Shown in pieces: positions 14,595 to 19,731 of a DNA stretch of 21,293 bases (positions are counted from its first letter, which is position 1; each line of letters opens with the position of its first letter). A program made the translations under genes and the position numbers. Source of the DNA: a virus; the IMG/VR virus record IMGVR_UViG_3300044961_000333, positions 1-21,293 of that record. One strand, given 5' to 3'. The notes beneath the pieces were generated by a model. That model was not told the origin of the DNA, ran no database searches, and was given only the letters and a program-made list of their open reading frames with translations.

Positions 14595-15225
14595 AGAGAT
14601 GATGCCAATCTTGGTTCAAGGCCTGCTTATCTGTGATTCGTTTTAGGTCTATATTTTGTTGTTTGCAAAATTCGTCTAAGAGTCTATCTCTATCAAATTT
14701 TTTGCGAATTCGTTCTTCAAGTTTGTCATAGGGTTGATCTAATCCGTGCCAATATGTTCCATCGACTTCAATGAATAAGTTTTGGCTTGGAATGTAAAGA
14801 TCAATAGAGCAAAGCCCAAAAGGGGTTTGAAGATAATGCCATCTTTTAACTTCTCTAAATCGTTTTAGACATTCTTCATATACAAGATTTTCCGCGTTGG
14901 AAGTGAAATTTGCTTTTCCCTTTTTTAGTTTTGTTTCGTTAGCTTTTTGTCTGTTTTGCGGTTCATGAGCTATTGAGAGCGCTCTAAGACATTGGCCGCT
15001 TAATGCAGCGTTTTTTCCTGAGATCGGACCTCCAGCTTTTCCGCCCTTCGACGCTATAGCGGCGTTATGACATGGTTTACAACAATGTTTATTTGATGAT
15101 AAGACTTTTTTGTTTCCTCTTCGAGACCATTCTTTGAGACATTTAGAGCTGACACCAAAATCACATTTAAATCGATAAAGCTTGTAAAGTCCTGCGTATT
15201 TTTCTTTTGATACACCAAGCAACAT
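14587..15225 (-). CDS. Vsr-like (EDxHD-type) homing endonuclease with N-terminal Cys cluster
   Basis: A 212-residue protein. Residues 112-212 carry the PD-(D/E)XK-like fold of Vsr and I-Bth0305I-type endonucleases: D142 in SIDLYIP, E153/D155/H160 in FIEVDGTYWHG, and basic helices after it. Cysteines at 21, 29, 48, 49 and 52 suggest an N-terminal zinc-binding module. Residues 60-110 are basic and NUMOD-like (SKGGKAGGPISGKNAA). It is opposite in strand to nearly all other genes and is A+T-rich, signs of a mobile insertion between the peptidase and the Cys-rich protein. Confidence 0.85.
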   Translation of the reverse strand: MLLGVSKEKYAGLYKLYRFKCDFGVSSKCLKEWSRRGNKKVLSSNKHCCKPCHNAAIASKGGKAGGPISGKNAALSGQCLRALSIAHEPQNRQKANETKLKKGKANFTSNAENLVYEECLKRFREVKRWHYLQTPFGLCSIDLYIPSQNLFIEVDGTYWHGLDQPYDKLEERIRKKFDRDRLLDEFCKQQNIDLKRITDKQALNQDWHHLFI

Positions 15226-15286
15226 GACTATTGGGTTCCCTATTGTATATCTATGCTAAATTCACTCTAGAATATTCGGAGATAGA

Positions 15287-15613
15287 ATGATGAAGAAGCT
15301 TGTATTGATGTGTCTCGCATTATTGGCGATGGCACCCGATTGCGGTCCTCCGACCGGTCCGACTCCGCCTCCCGTTCCTCCTCCGCCTGTTCCACCCAAT
15401 ACCGAACAGTGCGTCGACGCATGCGCCAACTTGAAGAAACTCAAGTGTCCCGAGGCCGAACCGATCAAGATGTCAGACGGATCGGCTGTGACTTGCGAGC
15501 AATTCTGTCGTGATACGCAAGGACAGGGAGTCTATCTCAACCCGGCGTGTGTCGCGACCGTAACGACTTGCGGCGAAGTCGAAACGAAGTGTTACGTGGG
15601 CAAGGCTCGCTAA
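15287..15613 (+). CDS. Secreted Cys-rich protein with Pro-rich segment
   Basis: A 108-residue protein. The N-terminus (MMKKLVLMCLALLAMAPDC) is a signal peptide; the Cys could be lipid-modified, but PDC is not a good lipobox. A Pro-rich stretch (about 22-37) leads to a domain with eight cysteines (CVDACANL, CPEAEP, CEQFC, then C, C, C) likely forming disulfides outside the cytoplasm. Short secreted proteins with ACANL...C patterns are known to me from delta-proteobacteria, a weak hint about the host. GGAG lies 5 bases before the first ATG. Function unknown; a superinfection or lysis accessory protein is possible. Confidence 0.75.
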   Translation: MMKKLVLMCLALLAMAPDCGPPTGPTPPPVPPPPVPPNTEQCVDACANLKKLKCPEAEPIKMSDGSAVTCEQFCRDTQGQGVYLNPACVATVTTCGEVETKCYVGKAR

Positions 15614-15640
15614 AAAGCATGTAATCCTGGTCCTCCTTAA

Positions 15641-15648
15641 TATAGGAT
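15641..15648 (+). promoter_or_regulatory. Late-promoter-like box TATAGGAT
   Basis: This box starts 14 bases before the ATG at 15655. The upstream intergenic text GTAATCCTGG resembles GTAATCCTTG in front of the promoter at 2736. Confidence 0.35.
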
Positions 15649-15654
15649 GGCACC

Positions 15655-15927
15655 ATGGACTTTGAGATCAAGTTTGGGACGGGGTCGGCCATCTTTGGGT
15701 TGTGCCTTGTCCTGGCCTTTCCCATTTACGCGATCGTGCAGGCTAGCCGTTATAATGACGAGGTGGATTACTGCTACATCCAGCAGCACTCCGAAGGAGC
15801 CCTTCCTTATTACACGGTCTACGGGCACCGACCCTGGCGCCAGGACGTGACGAAAGCCTCGTATCGGTCCTTGGAAGATGCAGTTTCGGCGACGAAAGAA
15901 TTAAATTGCCCCCTCGAAAAAAAGTAG
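15655..15927 (+). CDS. Small single-span membrane protein
   Basis: A 90-residue protein. Residues about 11-31 form one membrane segment (AIFGLCLVLAFPIYAIV). The following 60 residues are polar with Tyr and two Cys (YCYIQQH near 39 and NCPLEKK at the end). The topology is probably N-in with the tail outside. I recognise no family. A late-type box precedes it. Confidence 0.7.
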   Translation: MDFEIKFGTGSAIFGLCLVLAFPIYAIVQASRYNDEVDYCYIQQHSEGALPYYTVYGHRPWRQDVTKASYRSLEDAVSATKELNCPLEKK

Positions 15928-15954
15928 TGTAAACGAGAAACCACTAAGATATAG

Positions 15955-15962
15955 TATAGACT
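15955..15962 (+). promoter_or_regulatory. Late-promoter-like box TATAGACT
   Basis: This box starts 15 bases before the ATG of a 17-codon ORF. AGTATAGACTACCAGCC here parallels AGTATAAATACCAGC in front of the gene at 2749. Confidence 0.35.
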
Positions 15963-15969
15963 ACCAGCC

Positions 15970-16023
15970 ATGCTGACCAAACGCACACAGCAACGATTGC
16001 AAGGGACAAAGCGCACGCGCTAA
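15970..16023 (+). CDS. Possible 17-residue basic peptide
   Basis: It reads MLTKRTQQRLQGTKRTR followed by TAA, with 6 Lys/Arg among 17 residues. It has no Shine-Dalgarno sequence but has a late-type box at the usual distance. It lies just before the first tRNA, so it may only mark the start of the tRNA transcript. Coding status is uncertain. Confidence 0.3.
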   Translation: MLTKRTQQRLQGTKRTR

Positions 16024-16047
16024 TGGCGCGCCTTTCCTCTTAGCTCT

Positions 16048-16120
16048 GCTGTCGTGATGTCAATGGCTAACATACCTCACTCGTAATGAGGTCATCCGGG
16101 TTCGAATCCCGGCGACAGCT
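16048..16120 (+). tRNA. tRNA-Thr(CGT)
   Basis: Acceptor GCTGTCG/CGACAGC, D-stem ATGT/ACAT with GG in the loop, anticodon arm CCTCA-CTCGTAA-TGAGG, T-loop TTCGAAT. CCA is not encoded. It is the first tRNA of the array and looks normal. Confidence 0.9.
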
Positions 16121-16144
16121 CCGAATGATTCGATTCAATCTCAT

Positions 16145-16215
16145 TCAGGGGTCGTCTAACTGGTAGGACTCTTGGCTCTGAACCAAGCAATGGGGGTCGA
16201 TTCCCTCGCCCTGAT
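16145..16215 (+). tRNA. tRNA-Gln(CTG), T-arm one base short
   Basis: Acceptor TCAGGG/CCCTGA, anticodon arm CTTGG-CTCTGAA-CCAAG, GG in the D-loop. The T-arm reads GGGGGTCGATTCCCTC, as if one T of the TTC were lost. CCA is not encoded. Confidence 0.75.
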
Positions 16216-16232
16216 CTAGGAAAGGTAAAGTC

Positions 16233-16490
16233 ATGATTTTCGCAAGATTGAAGGTCGGTGTCATGGATCCTAGTTCGAAAGAATTCGAGGAGAATGATTC
16301 GTATGACCTCGAAGCCCACGAATCGGTCAATGGGTTGCTCGAGGCCAATCATTCTCACGAGGATGACGAGTGCAATCATGCCATCCTTGAGCTCGTCTTC
16401 CCGATGGGAGAAGTGACTCTTCTTTCTGTCAAGAAGATTCAAACTCGCAGCGCGCAGGGAAAGCTTAAGGTTCGCTGGCGTCTGACATAA
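16233..16490 (+). CDS. Small acidic protein of unknown function
   Basis: An 85-residue protein between tRNA genes. AGGAAAGG lies about 8 bases before the ATG, a good ribosome-binding site. The centre is very acidic (EFEENDSYDLEAHE, HEDDECN); the C-terminal 40 residues look like beta strands with basic residues (ILELVFPMGEVTLLSVKKI, then LKVRWRLT). I recognise no family. Codon use is like that of the other phage genes. Confidence 0.7.
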   Translation: MIFARLKVGVMDPSSKEFEENDSYDLEAHESVNGLLEANHSHEDDECNHAILELVFPMGEVTLLSVKKIQTRSAQGKLKVRWRLT

Positions 16491-16499
16491 TAGTTATTT

Positions 16500-16568
16500 T
16501 GGTCGTTCTTCCAACGGCTAGGAAAACCGGCTCCCGGGTAATGGGGGGTTCGAATCCCTCACGACCAA
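16500..16568 (+). tRNA. tRNA-like gene with collapsed anticodon loop
   Basis: Acceptor TGGTCGT/ACGACCA, discriminator A and encoded CCA (16569-16571), D-stem TTCC/GGAA and T-loop TTCGAAT are all good. The anticodon region is CCGG-CTC-CCGG, leaving a 3-nt loop, so no normal anticodon can be assigned. It looks like a loop deletion in a Glu/Gln/Asp-type tRNA. Confidence 0.7.
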
Positions 16569-16587
16569 CCAAAGAAAAGAGATTATC

Positions 16588-16815
16588 ATGAGTCAAAAGA
16601 CGACCGACCCGCCCATCGAATTGCTCGAGCAGCTTCTTTCTGCCACTCCCTTCGGAGAAAAGGTCAAGGTGCCCAATAAGCGATCCGAGCTGGTCGCTAT
16701 GCGAGAGCGGCTCTTCATGATGGGTCGAGGCAACGGCCGCGATTTTGCTTATATCGATTCCCTGCTCGATTACGAGCGCCAAGGACGAATCGAATTTCTT
16801 CCGGAGGATAGCTGA
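16588..16815 (+). CDS. Small protein of unknown function
   Basis: A 75-residue protein directly after a tRNA gene. It is helical (PIELLEQLLSATPFG, then LVAMRERLFMMGRG, then FAYIDSLLDYER). An AAAGAG-type ribosome-binding site precedes the ATG. The next gene starts one base after its stop. No function can be inferred. Confidence 0.7.
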   Translation: MSQKTTDPPIELLEQLLSATPFGEKVKVPNKRSELVAMRERLFMMGRGNGRDFAYIDSLLDYERQGRIEFLPEDS

Positions 16816-16816
16816 A

Positions 16817-16972
16817 ATGGATCAAGAGACGATTAACAAGCTGGGATTGGCGACGAAGATCTTCGGAGCCGTCCTTTTTGTGGTCTGCGCAGGAGCCCTC
16901 GTCTGGTCACTCTTCAGACCCGCCGTAACGGAAGGCCCGATGCCTCCCGAGCCGGCTCCGATGCAACGATAA
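16817..16972 (+). CDS. Small membrane protein
   Basis: A 51-residue protein with one membrane segment at about 14-33 (IFGAVLFVVCAGALVWSLF) and a short Pro-rich tail (PMPPEPAPMQR). GGAGG lies about 10 bases before the ATG, inside the previous gene. The frame is open further upstream but only within that gene. The function is unknown; size and topology would suit a holin-like or membrane-modifying peptide. Confidence 0.65.
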   Translation: MDQETINKLGLATKIFGAVLFVVCAGALVWSLFRPAVTEGPMPPEPAPMQR

Positions 16973-16979
16973 TGAATTT

Positions 16980-17055
16980 CGGTCCGTGGTGTCAACGGTA
17001 TTAACATACTTGGCTCTTACCCAACGAGATGAGGGTTCGATTCCCTCCGAGCCCA
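16980..17055 (+). tRNA. tRNA-Lys(CTT) with mismatched acceptor
   Basis: Anticodon arm CTTGG-CTCTTAC-CCAAC (first pair mismatched), T-arm GAGGG-TTCGATT-CCCTC, discriminator A and encoded CCA (17056-17058). The acceptor CGGTCCG/CGAGCCC has mismatches at pairs 1 and 5. Confidence 0.75.
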
Positions 17056-17062
17056 CCACAAG

Positions 17063-17338
17063 ATGTTCAAAAGCAGCATATGCAAAATTTGCGGAAGAAC
17101 GTTTCCTCATGGATATCGATGCCAATCATGCGGCCACGATACATGGATGAGAGATCCGATTCCGATCGAGATTGATCACATCGATAGAGATTCTAGAAAC
17201 AATGAAAGAGAAAATCTCCGTTTGATTTGTCCTAATTGTCACGCGCAAACTGACACTTACAAGGGCCGAAACATCGGAAAGAATCCGGATACAAAGAGAG
17301 CAGAGACTCTCAAAAAGCATTATGGAAAGTATCGATAA
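17063..17338 (+). CDS. HNH endonuclease
   Basis: A 91-residue protein. Two CxxC pairs (CKICG, CQSCG) precede the catalytic segment IEIDHIDRDSRNN and NLRLICPNCHAQT, the classic HNH/zinc pattern. It is short for a homing endonuclease and lacks a separate DNA-binding domain. It begins 4 bases after the CCA of tRNA-Lys and has no clear ribosome-binding site. It is A+T-rich compared with its neighbours and is the first of two HNH genes in the array. Confidence 0.9.
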   Translation: MFKSSICKICGRTFPHGYRCQSCGHDTWMRDPIPIEIDHIDRDSRNNERENLRLICPNCHAQTDTYKGRNIGKNPDTKRAETLKKHYGKYR

Positions 17339-17494
17339 ATGAGAATTAGTCAACGAAATTGCGTTCTTGTCGAAGGCACGAATGGAGAAATGTACATTCC
17401 TATCGATACCAACGAATCAACAGCGTTTTGCGTCAACCGAAAAGATATGCTTGATAAGGGCATTTTGAAAAGCAGACTCGCTCGCTCGAAATAA
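17339..17494 (+). CDS. Small protein of unknown function
   Basis: A 51-residue ORF starting directly after the HNH stop (TAA then ATG). It reads MRISQRNCVLVEGTNGEMY at the start and ends in basic LKSRLARSK. The composition looks like a real small protein, but I recognise no family. The next 120 bases (17495-17616) hold a short hairpin (ACCAT/ATGGT at 17576-17589) and nothing else I can name. Confidence 0.5.
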   Translation: MRISQRNCVLVEGTNGEMYIPIDTNESTAFCVNRKDMLDKGILKSRLARSK

Positions 17495-17616
17495 AGCCTC
17501 GAAATCGCTGCCTCTTCTTGAAAAAGAAAGGTATTCGAATCGAATCTATCAGACATGATTCTCGACGTCCGGTTAACCATCCCGATGGTCCGGTTTAGGT
17601 GAAATAACAGCAATTT

Positions 17617-17701
17617 GGACGCGTGAGAGTTAGTTGCGAATTTGGCACAGCACGCCTGCTCAAACCAGGTTCTTTTGTGGGTTCGAGTCCCACCGCGTCT
17701 A
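17617..17701 (+). tRNA. tRNA-Leu(CAA) with extra bases before the D-arm
   Basis: Acceptor GGACGCG/CGCGTCT, anticodon arm GCCTG-CTCAAAC-CAGGT, T-arm GTGGG-TTCGAGT-CCCAC, A73 and encoded CCA (17702-17704). Nine bases rather than two separate the acceptor from the D-stem GTTG/CAGC, and the variable region is short for a Leu tRNA. Confidence 0.75.
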
Positions 17702-17713
17702 CCAACTCAAAAG

Positions 17714-18053
17714 ATGATCAAAAGCGAAATTTCCTTTCCTCAAGAGACTGTCGGAATCGGTCTCGAAGATCGATCATCCCAGCATCGATATCCAACTCGT
17801 CGCTAACGAGGATGTATACGTCGAAAGCGACGCCTTCGAGCAGCTCTTAAAGCTGCGAGTCATCACTCCGATCTATCCCGAGTCCCCGCGCATCAAGTCA
17901 CGTCGGGACATCATGACCTAGTATCGCAAGCGTGGCATGGAAAAGATGCCGTACGCTTACAAGGACATCGAGCCTGTCATCGATTCAGCCGAAGAGGCTC
18001 AGATTGCCAAGAAAGTGGTTCGTTTGGCTCCTCTGTGCATTGTCAAGGGCTAG
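17714..18053 (+). pseudogene. Broken gene with RtcB-like (RNA ligase) C-terminus
   Basis: Removing one A from the AAAA at 17718-17722 gives ATG and a continuous frame beginning MIKAKFPFLKRLSESVSKID. It runs to an in-frame TAG at 17919, then continues KRGMEKMPYAYKDIEP and ends in APLCIVKG at 18053. The segment from AYKDI to the terminal VKG matches the conserved C-terminus of RtcB tRNA/RNA ligases. The N-terminal 65 residues do not resemble RtcB, so the gene may be a deletion fusion. The natural stop is also TAG, which argues against recoding of TAG. A remnant of a tRNA repair enzyme inside a tRNA array is functionally suggestive. Confidence 0.55.
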
Positions 18054-18121
18054 GAGAAAAAAGTGACAGGGTGAGTGTAAACAGTCGACTACCATGTTAG
18101 ATTTAGAATCCTAGTCAATCT

Positions 18122-18194
18122 GGCCCCCATCGACCACTGGCTAAGTCAGCTGGTTTTCACCCAGCAGAACCGGGATCGATACCCGGTGGGGTCA
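18122..18194 (+). tRNA. tRNA-Glu(TTC)
   Basis: Acceptor GGCCCCC/TGGGGTC (pair 7 mismatched), anticodon arm GCTGG-TTTTCAC-CCAGC, T-arm CCGGG-ATCGATA-CCCGG, A73 and encoded CCA (18195-18197). The D-loop has GG. Confidence 0.85.
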
Positions 18195-18203
18195 CCAGTT
18201 TGG

Positions 18204-18275
18204 TCCTGTCATGCTAACGGCTTAGGCGACTGCCCTCTCAAGGCAGGGATACGGGTTCGAATCCCTCCGCTATTA
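18204..18275 (+). tRNA. tRNA-Glu(CTC)-like gene with lost acceptor 3' strand
   Basis: Anticodon arm CTGCC-CTCTCAA-GGCAG and T-loop TTCGAAT are clear and the D-loop has GG. The T-stem is only 3 bp, and the sequence after it (CGCTATT) does not pair with any 5' acceptor strand. It is probably a truncated pseudogene. Confidence 0.6.
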
Positions 18276-18318
18276 AGACACATGCACAAAGGAGAAGGAG
18301 TGAGACTAGAACCGCTCA

Positions 18319-18429
18319 ATGTGCAAGTTCTGCATGCTGGCTCAGCAGTTGTCGGGCCAACCGATGATGTGCAAGCCGTGCTGGCACAAGGCTTATAAAA
18401 ATCGTAAGCCGAAGAAGCGACAGAGTTGA
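18319..18429 (+). CDS. 36-residue zinc-ribbon-like peptide
   Basis: It begins MCKFCMLAQQLSGQ, continues PMMCKPCWHKAYKN and ends in basic KPKKRQS. Two CxxC pairs 14 residues apart suggest a small zinc-binding protein, possibly nucleic-acid binding. A GGAGAAGGAG stretch lies about 20 bases upstream. A strong terminator follows directly, which supports this being an expressed gene. Confidence 0.55.
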   Translation: MCKFCMLAQQLSGQPMMCKPCWHKAYKNRKPKKRQS

Positions 18430-18434
18430 GTGAG

Positions 18435-18462
18435 AAGGACCCATTCGGGTCCTTTTCCTTTT
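18435..18462 (+). terminator. Rho-independent terminator
   Basis: AAGGACCC-ATTC-GGGTCCTT is an 8-bp perfect stem with a 4-nt loop, followed by a T-rich tract (TTTTCCTTTT). It is the clearest terminator in the window and separates the first part of the tRNA array from the following non-coding region. Confidence 0.85.
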
Positions 18463-18549
18463 AATAGGAGCGGCTAGTTTTCAAGGCCTCCGAGCAAAAA
18501 AGAAAAAAGTGCTCGCGGAAGTGCAAACAGCCTGCAGATCTGGTATATC

Positions 18550-18557
18550 TATAAAAC
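18550..18557 (+). promoter_or_regulatory. Late-promoter-like box TATAAAAC
   Basis: It lies after the terminator and a CGAGCA/TGCTCG hairpin with an A-rich loop (18491-18515). Transcription from it would start at about 18562, at the first helix of the structured region. Confidence 0.4.
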
Positions 18558-18561
18558 ACGA

Positions 18562-18900
18562 CGAACTCAAGCGGTTCGGAGCAAGACAATGAACTTCGTA
18601 GATTCACATAGCAGAATGGGGAGCCGAGATTCGGCGGACCTGTGCGTGTGGTCCGATGCTGTCCGCCCGAACGTCGCCGCCCTTATCAATCCCTTTCGGG
18701 GATGATAAGTCGCGGAGCCGGCCCGAATCCGGCAAAGAGTCACGAGTCCCCGATAGGGGACGGAAGCTTCATAAGATGTCGCTTCTTGGGTTTGTCGCCG
18801 CTCTAACGGAATACCGGATGAAGCGACTGGAGCGGATGCTTGAAGGCATCTGACGCCAACCAAGATGGAGATATGGGAATGACCGTATCTTCGAAAGCAC
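18562..18900 (+). ncRNA. Candidate structured non-coding RNA (region 1)
   Basis: About 340 bases without a credible gene but with many perfect helices: CGAAC/GTTCG (18562/18574), GCCGA/TCGGC (18623/18631), CGGACC/GGTCCG (18635/18650), CTTATC/GATAAG (18682/18704) capped by CCC/GGG and closed by CCGC/GCGG, GCCGG/CCGGC (18717/18729), GTCCCC-GATA-GGGGAC (18746-18761), GATGC/GCATC (18835/18846) and AGATATGG/CCGTATCT (18869/18883). GTCGCTTC (18778) pairs with GAAGCGAC (18820), while CCGCTC (18798) pairs with GAGCGG (18830), forming an H-type pseudoknot. A late-type box is upstream and tRNA-Arg downstream. It does not show the conserved words of RNase P RNA or tmRNA;  the large tRNA-linked phage RNAs GOLLD and ROOL are alternatives to test. 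Confidence 0.6.
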
Positions 18901-18909
18901 AATGTATTT

Positions 18910-18984
18910 GCCCGCGTAGTTCAGTGGATTTAGAACGCCTGTCTACGAAACAGGAGGTCGCAGGTTCGAGTCCTGCCGCGGGTA
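18910..18984 (+). tRNA. tRNA-Arg(ACG)
   Basis: Acceptor GCCCGCG/CGCGGGT, anticodon arm CCTGT-CTACGAA-ACAGG, T-arm GCAGG-TTCGAGT-CCTGC, A73, no encoded CCA. A34 would need deamination to inosine by the host TadA. A perfect ACGTGC-ATAC-GCACGT hairpin follows at 19001-19016. Confidence 0.92.
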
Positions 18985-19023
18985 CTATTCTCCTTAATAT
19001 ACGTGCATACGCACGTTCAATTT

Positions 19024-19096
19024 GCCACCTAAGCTAATCTGGTGAAAGCGGCTGCCTGAAGAGCAGCAGAGCTCGGCTCGAAACCGAGAGGTGGCA
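19024..19096 (+). tRNA. tRNA-Phe(GAA)
   Basis: Acceptor GCCACCT/AGGTGGC, D-stem GCT/AGC with GG in the loop, anticodon arm GCTGC-CTGAAGA-GCAGC, T-arm CTCGG-CTCGAAA-CCGAG, A73 and encoded CCA (19097-19099). Confidence 0.92.
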
Positions 19097-19099
19097 CCA

Positions 19100-19160
19100 A
19101 ACACGAAGTTTCGTCGATGAAACAAAGTGTTGTACAGGACATCCTACCTGGTTTAGGATG
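19100..19160 (+). ncRNA. Two-hairpin spacer between tRNAs
   Basis: AACAC/GTGTT encloses GTTTC/GAAAC (19100-19131), followed by CATCCTA/TAGGATG with a 7-nt loop (19140-19160). It may be a small RNA or a processing signal in the tRNA transcript. Confidence 0.35.
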
Positions 19161-19170
19161 ATCTTACTTT

Positions 19171-19247
19171 CAGCGTGTAGCTCAGCCTGGTATTAGAGCG
19201 CTACCTTGGGGTGGTAGAGGTCGCGGGTTCGAATCCCGCTTCGCTGA
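19171..19247 (+). tRNA. tRNA-Pro(GGG)
   Basis: Acceptor CAGCGTG/TTCGCTG (pair 6 mismatched), D-stem GCTC/GAGC with CCTGG in the loop, anticodon arm CTACC-TTGGGGT-GGTAG, T-arm GCGGG-TTCGAAT-CCCGC, A73, no encoded CCA. Confidence 0.9.
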
Positions 19248-19249
19248 CT

Positions 19250-19556
19250 CGGTTGGTGGTCGTATCTGGTGGTCGAAACTTAACTCCCGCTCGGGGTAAG
19301 ACACCGGCAACGGACACTGGTCGGATCTAACGTATCTAGGAAGCATAAAGCAGCGGCGAAGGGGATCAATGCAGTGGCCTATTCCTCTTCAAAGCATAAC
19401 GCCGACACTAATCGGACCAGAGCTTGGGCGTTTGCGAGTAAAACCTCGCTCCGTCGCTAACGGTGAGATCGCTACTCACCTAGACGGATGGCTGAAGAAT
19501 GCGACTTTGATAGGAAGGTAAAAGAGGTGGTTCTCTTTTCGGATCGATCATCAACC
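19250..19556 (+). ncRNA. Candidate structured non-coding RNA (region 2)
   Basis: About 305 bases without a gene. Visible pairings are: long-range CTGGTCGGAT (19317) with ATCGGACCAG (19411), 9 of 10 pairs, enclosing CGGC/GCCG (19354/19401) and GAAGGGG/CCTCTTC (19358/19384); GCGAG-TAAAAC-CTCGC (19434-19449); CCGTC/GACGG (19451/19483) enclosing GGTGAG/CTCACC (19462/19475); and AAAGAG/CTCTTT (19521/19533). GGTGGTCG is repeated near the 5' end. No T-loop sequence is present, so it is not a hidden tRNA. It lies between tRNA-Pro and tRNA-Lys and could be processed from the same transcript. Confidence 0.55.
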
Positions 19557-19561
19557 GTAAC

Positions 19562-19633
19562 GGACGAGTAGCTCAGCAACAGAGCGACCGGATTTTAACC
19601 GGGAGGTCGGAGGTGTAAGTCCTCCCTCGTCCA
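19562..19633 (+). tRNA. tRNA-Lys(TTT) with unusual D and T loops
   Basis: Acceptor GGACGAG/CTCGTCC, anticodon arm ACCGG-ATTTTAA-CCGGG, T-stem GGAGG/CCTCC, A73 and encoded CCA (19634-19636). The D-loop AGCAACA lacks GG and the T-loop is TGTAAGT rather than TTCRANT. Confidence 0.8.
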
Positions 19634-19637
19634 CCAT

Positions 19638-19712
19638 GGAGAAGTAGCTCAGGCTAGAAGAGCGCCAGAAATTTGATTCTGGAGGTCGGGTGTGCAAATC
19701 ATCCCTTTTCCA
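19638..19712 (+). tRNA. tRNA-Gln(TTG) with enlarged anticodon loop
   Basis: Acceptor GGAGAAG/CTTTTCC, T-arm GGGTG-TGCAAAT-CATCC, A73 and encoded CCA (19713-19715). The anticodon arm is CCAGA-AATTTGAT-TCTGG: 8 nt in the loop, or 6 bp plus a 6-nt loop. TTG is the best anticodon reading. Confidence 0.75.
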
Positions 19713-19731
19713 CCAAGACAAGAGACTAGAA

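Noticed and set aside
17495-17616. tRNA around a TTCGAAT sequence
   Set aside because: There is no matching acceptor, anticodon arm or T-stem; only a short hairpin is visible.
17919-17921. Recoded TAG (stop read as an amino acid)
   Set aside because: The same frame ends in TAG exactly where RtcB proteins end, other genes also stop normally, and no tRNA with a clear CTA anticodon was seen.
18061-18121. tRNA-Leu(TAG) from the loop TTTAGAA
   Set aside because: The flanking stem has several mismatches and there is no T-arm or acceptor.
18186-18398. 70-residue open frame on the + strand
   Set aside because: It runs through a tRNA and into the zinc-ribbon ORF in another frame, with no protein-like sequence.
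18567-18902. 111-residue open frame on the minus strand across the non-coding region
   Set aside because: Its composition is poor, it has no ribosome-binding site, and it crosses strong hairpins. It is better explained by the structured RNA on the + strand.
18562-19556. RNase P RNA or tmRNA
   Set aside because: The conserved words of RNase P RNA and the tRNA-like ends and tag frame of tmRNA are not present.
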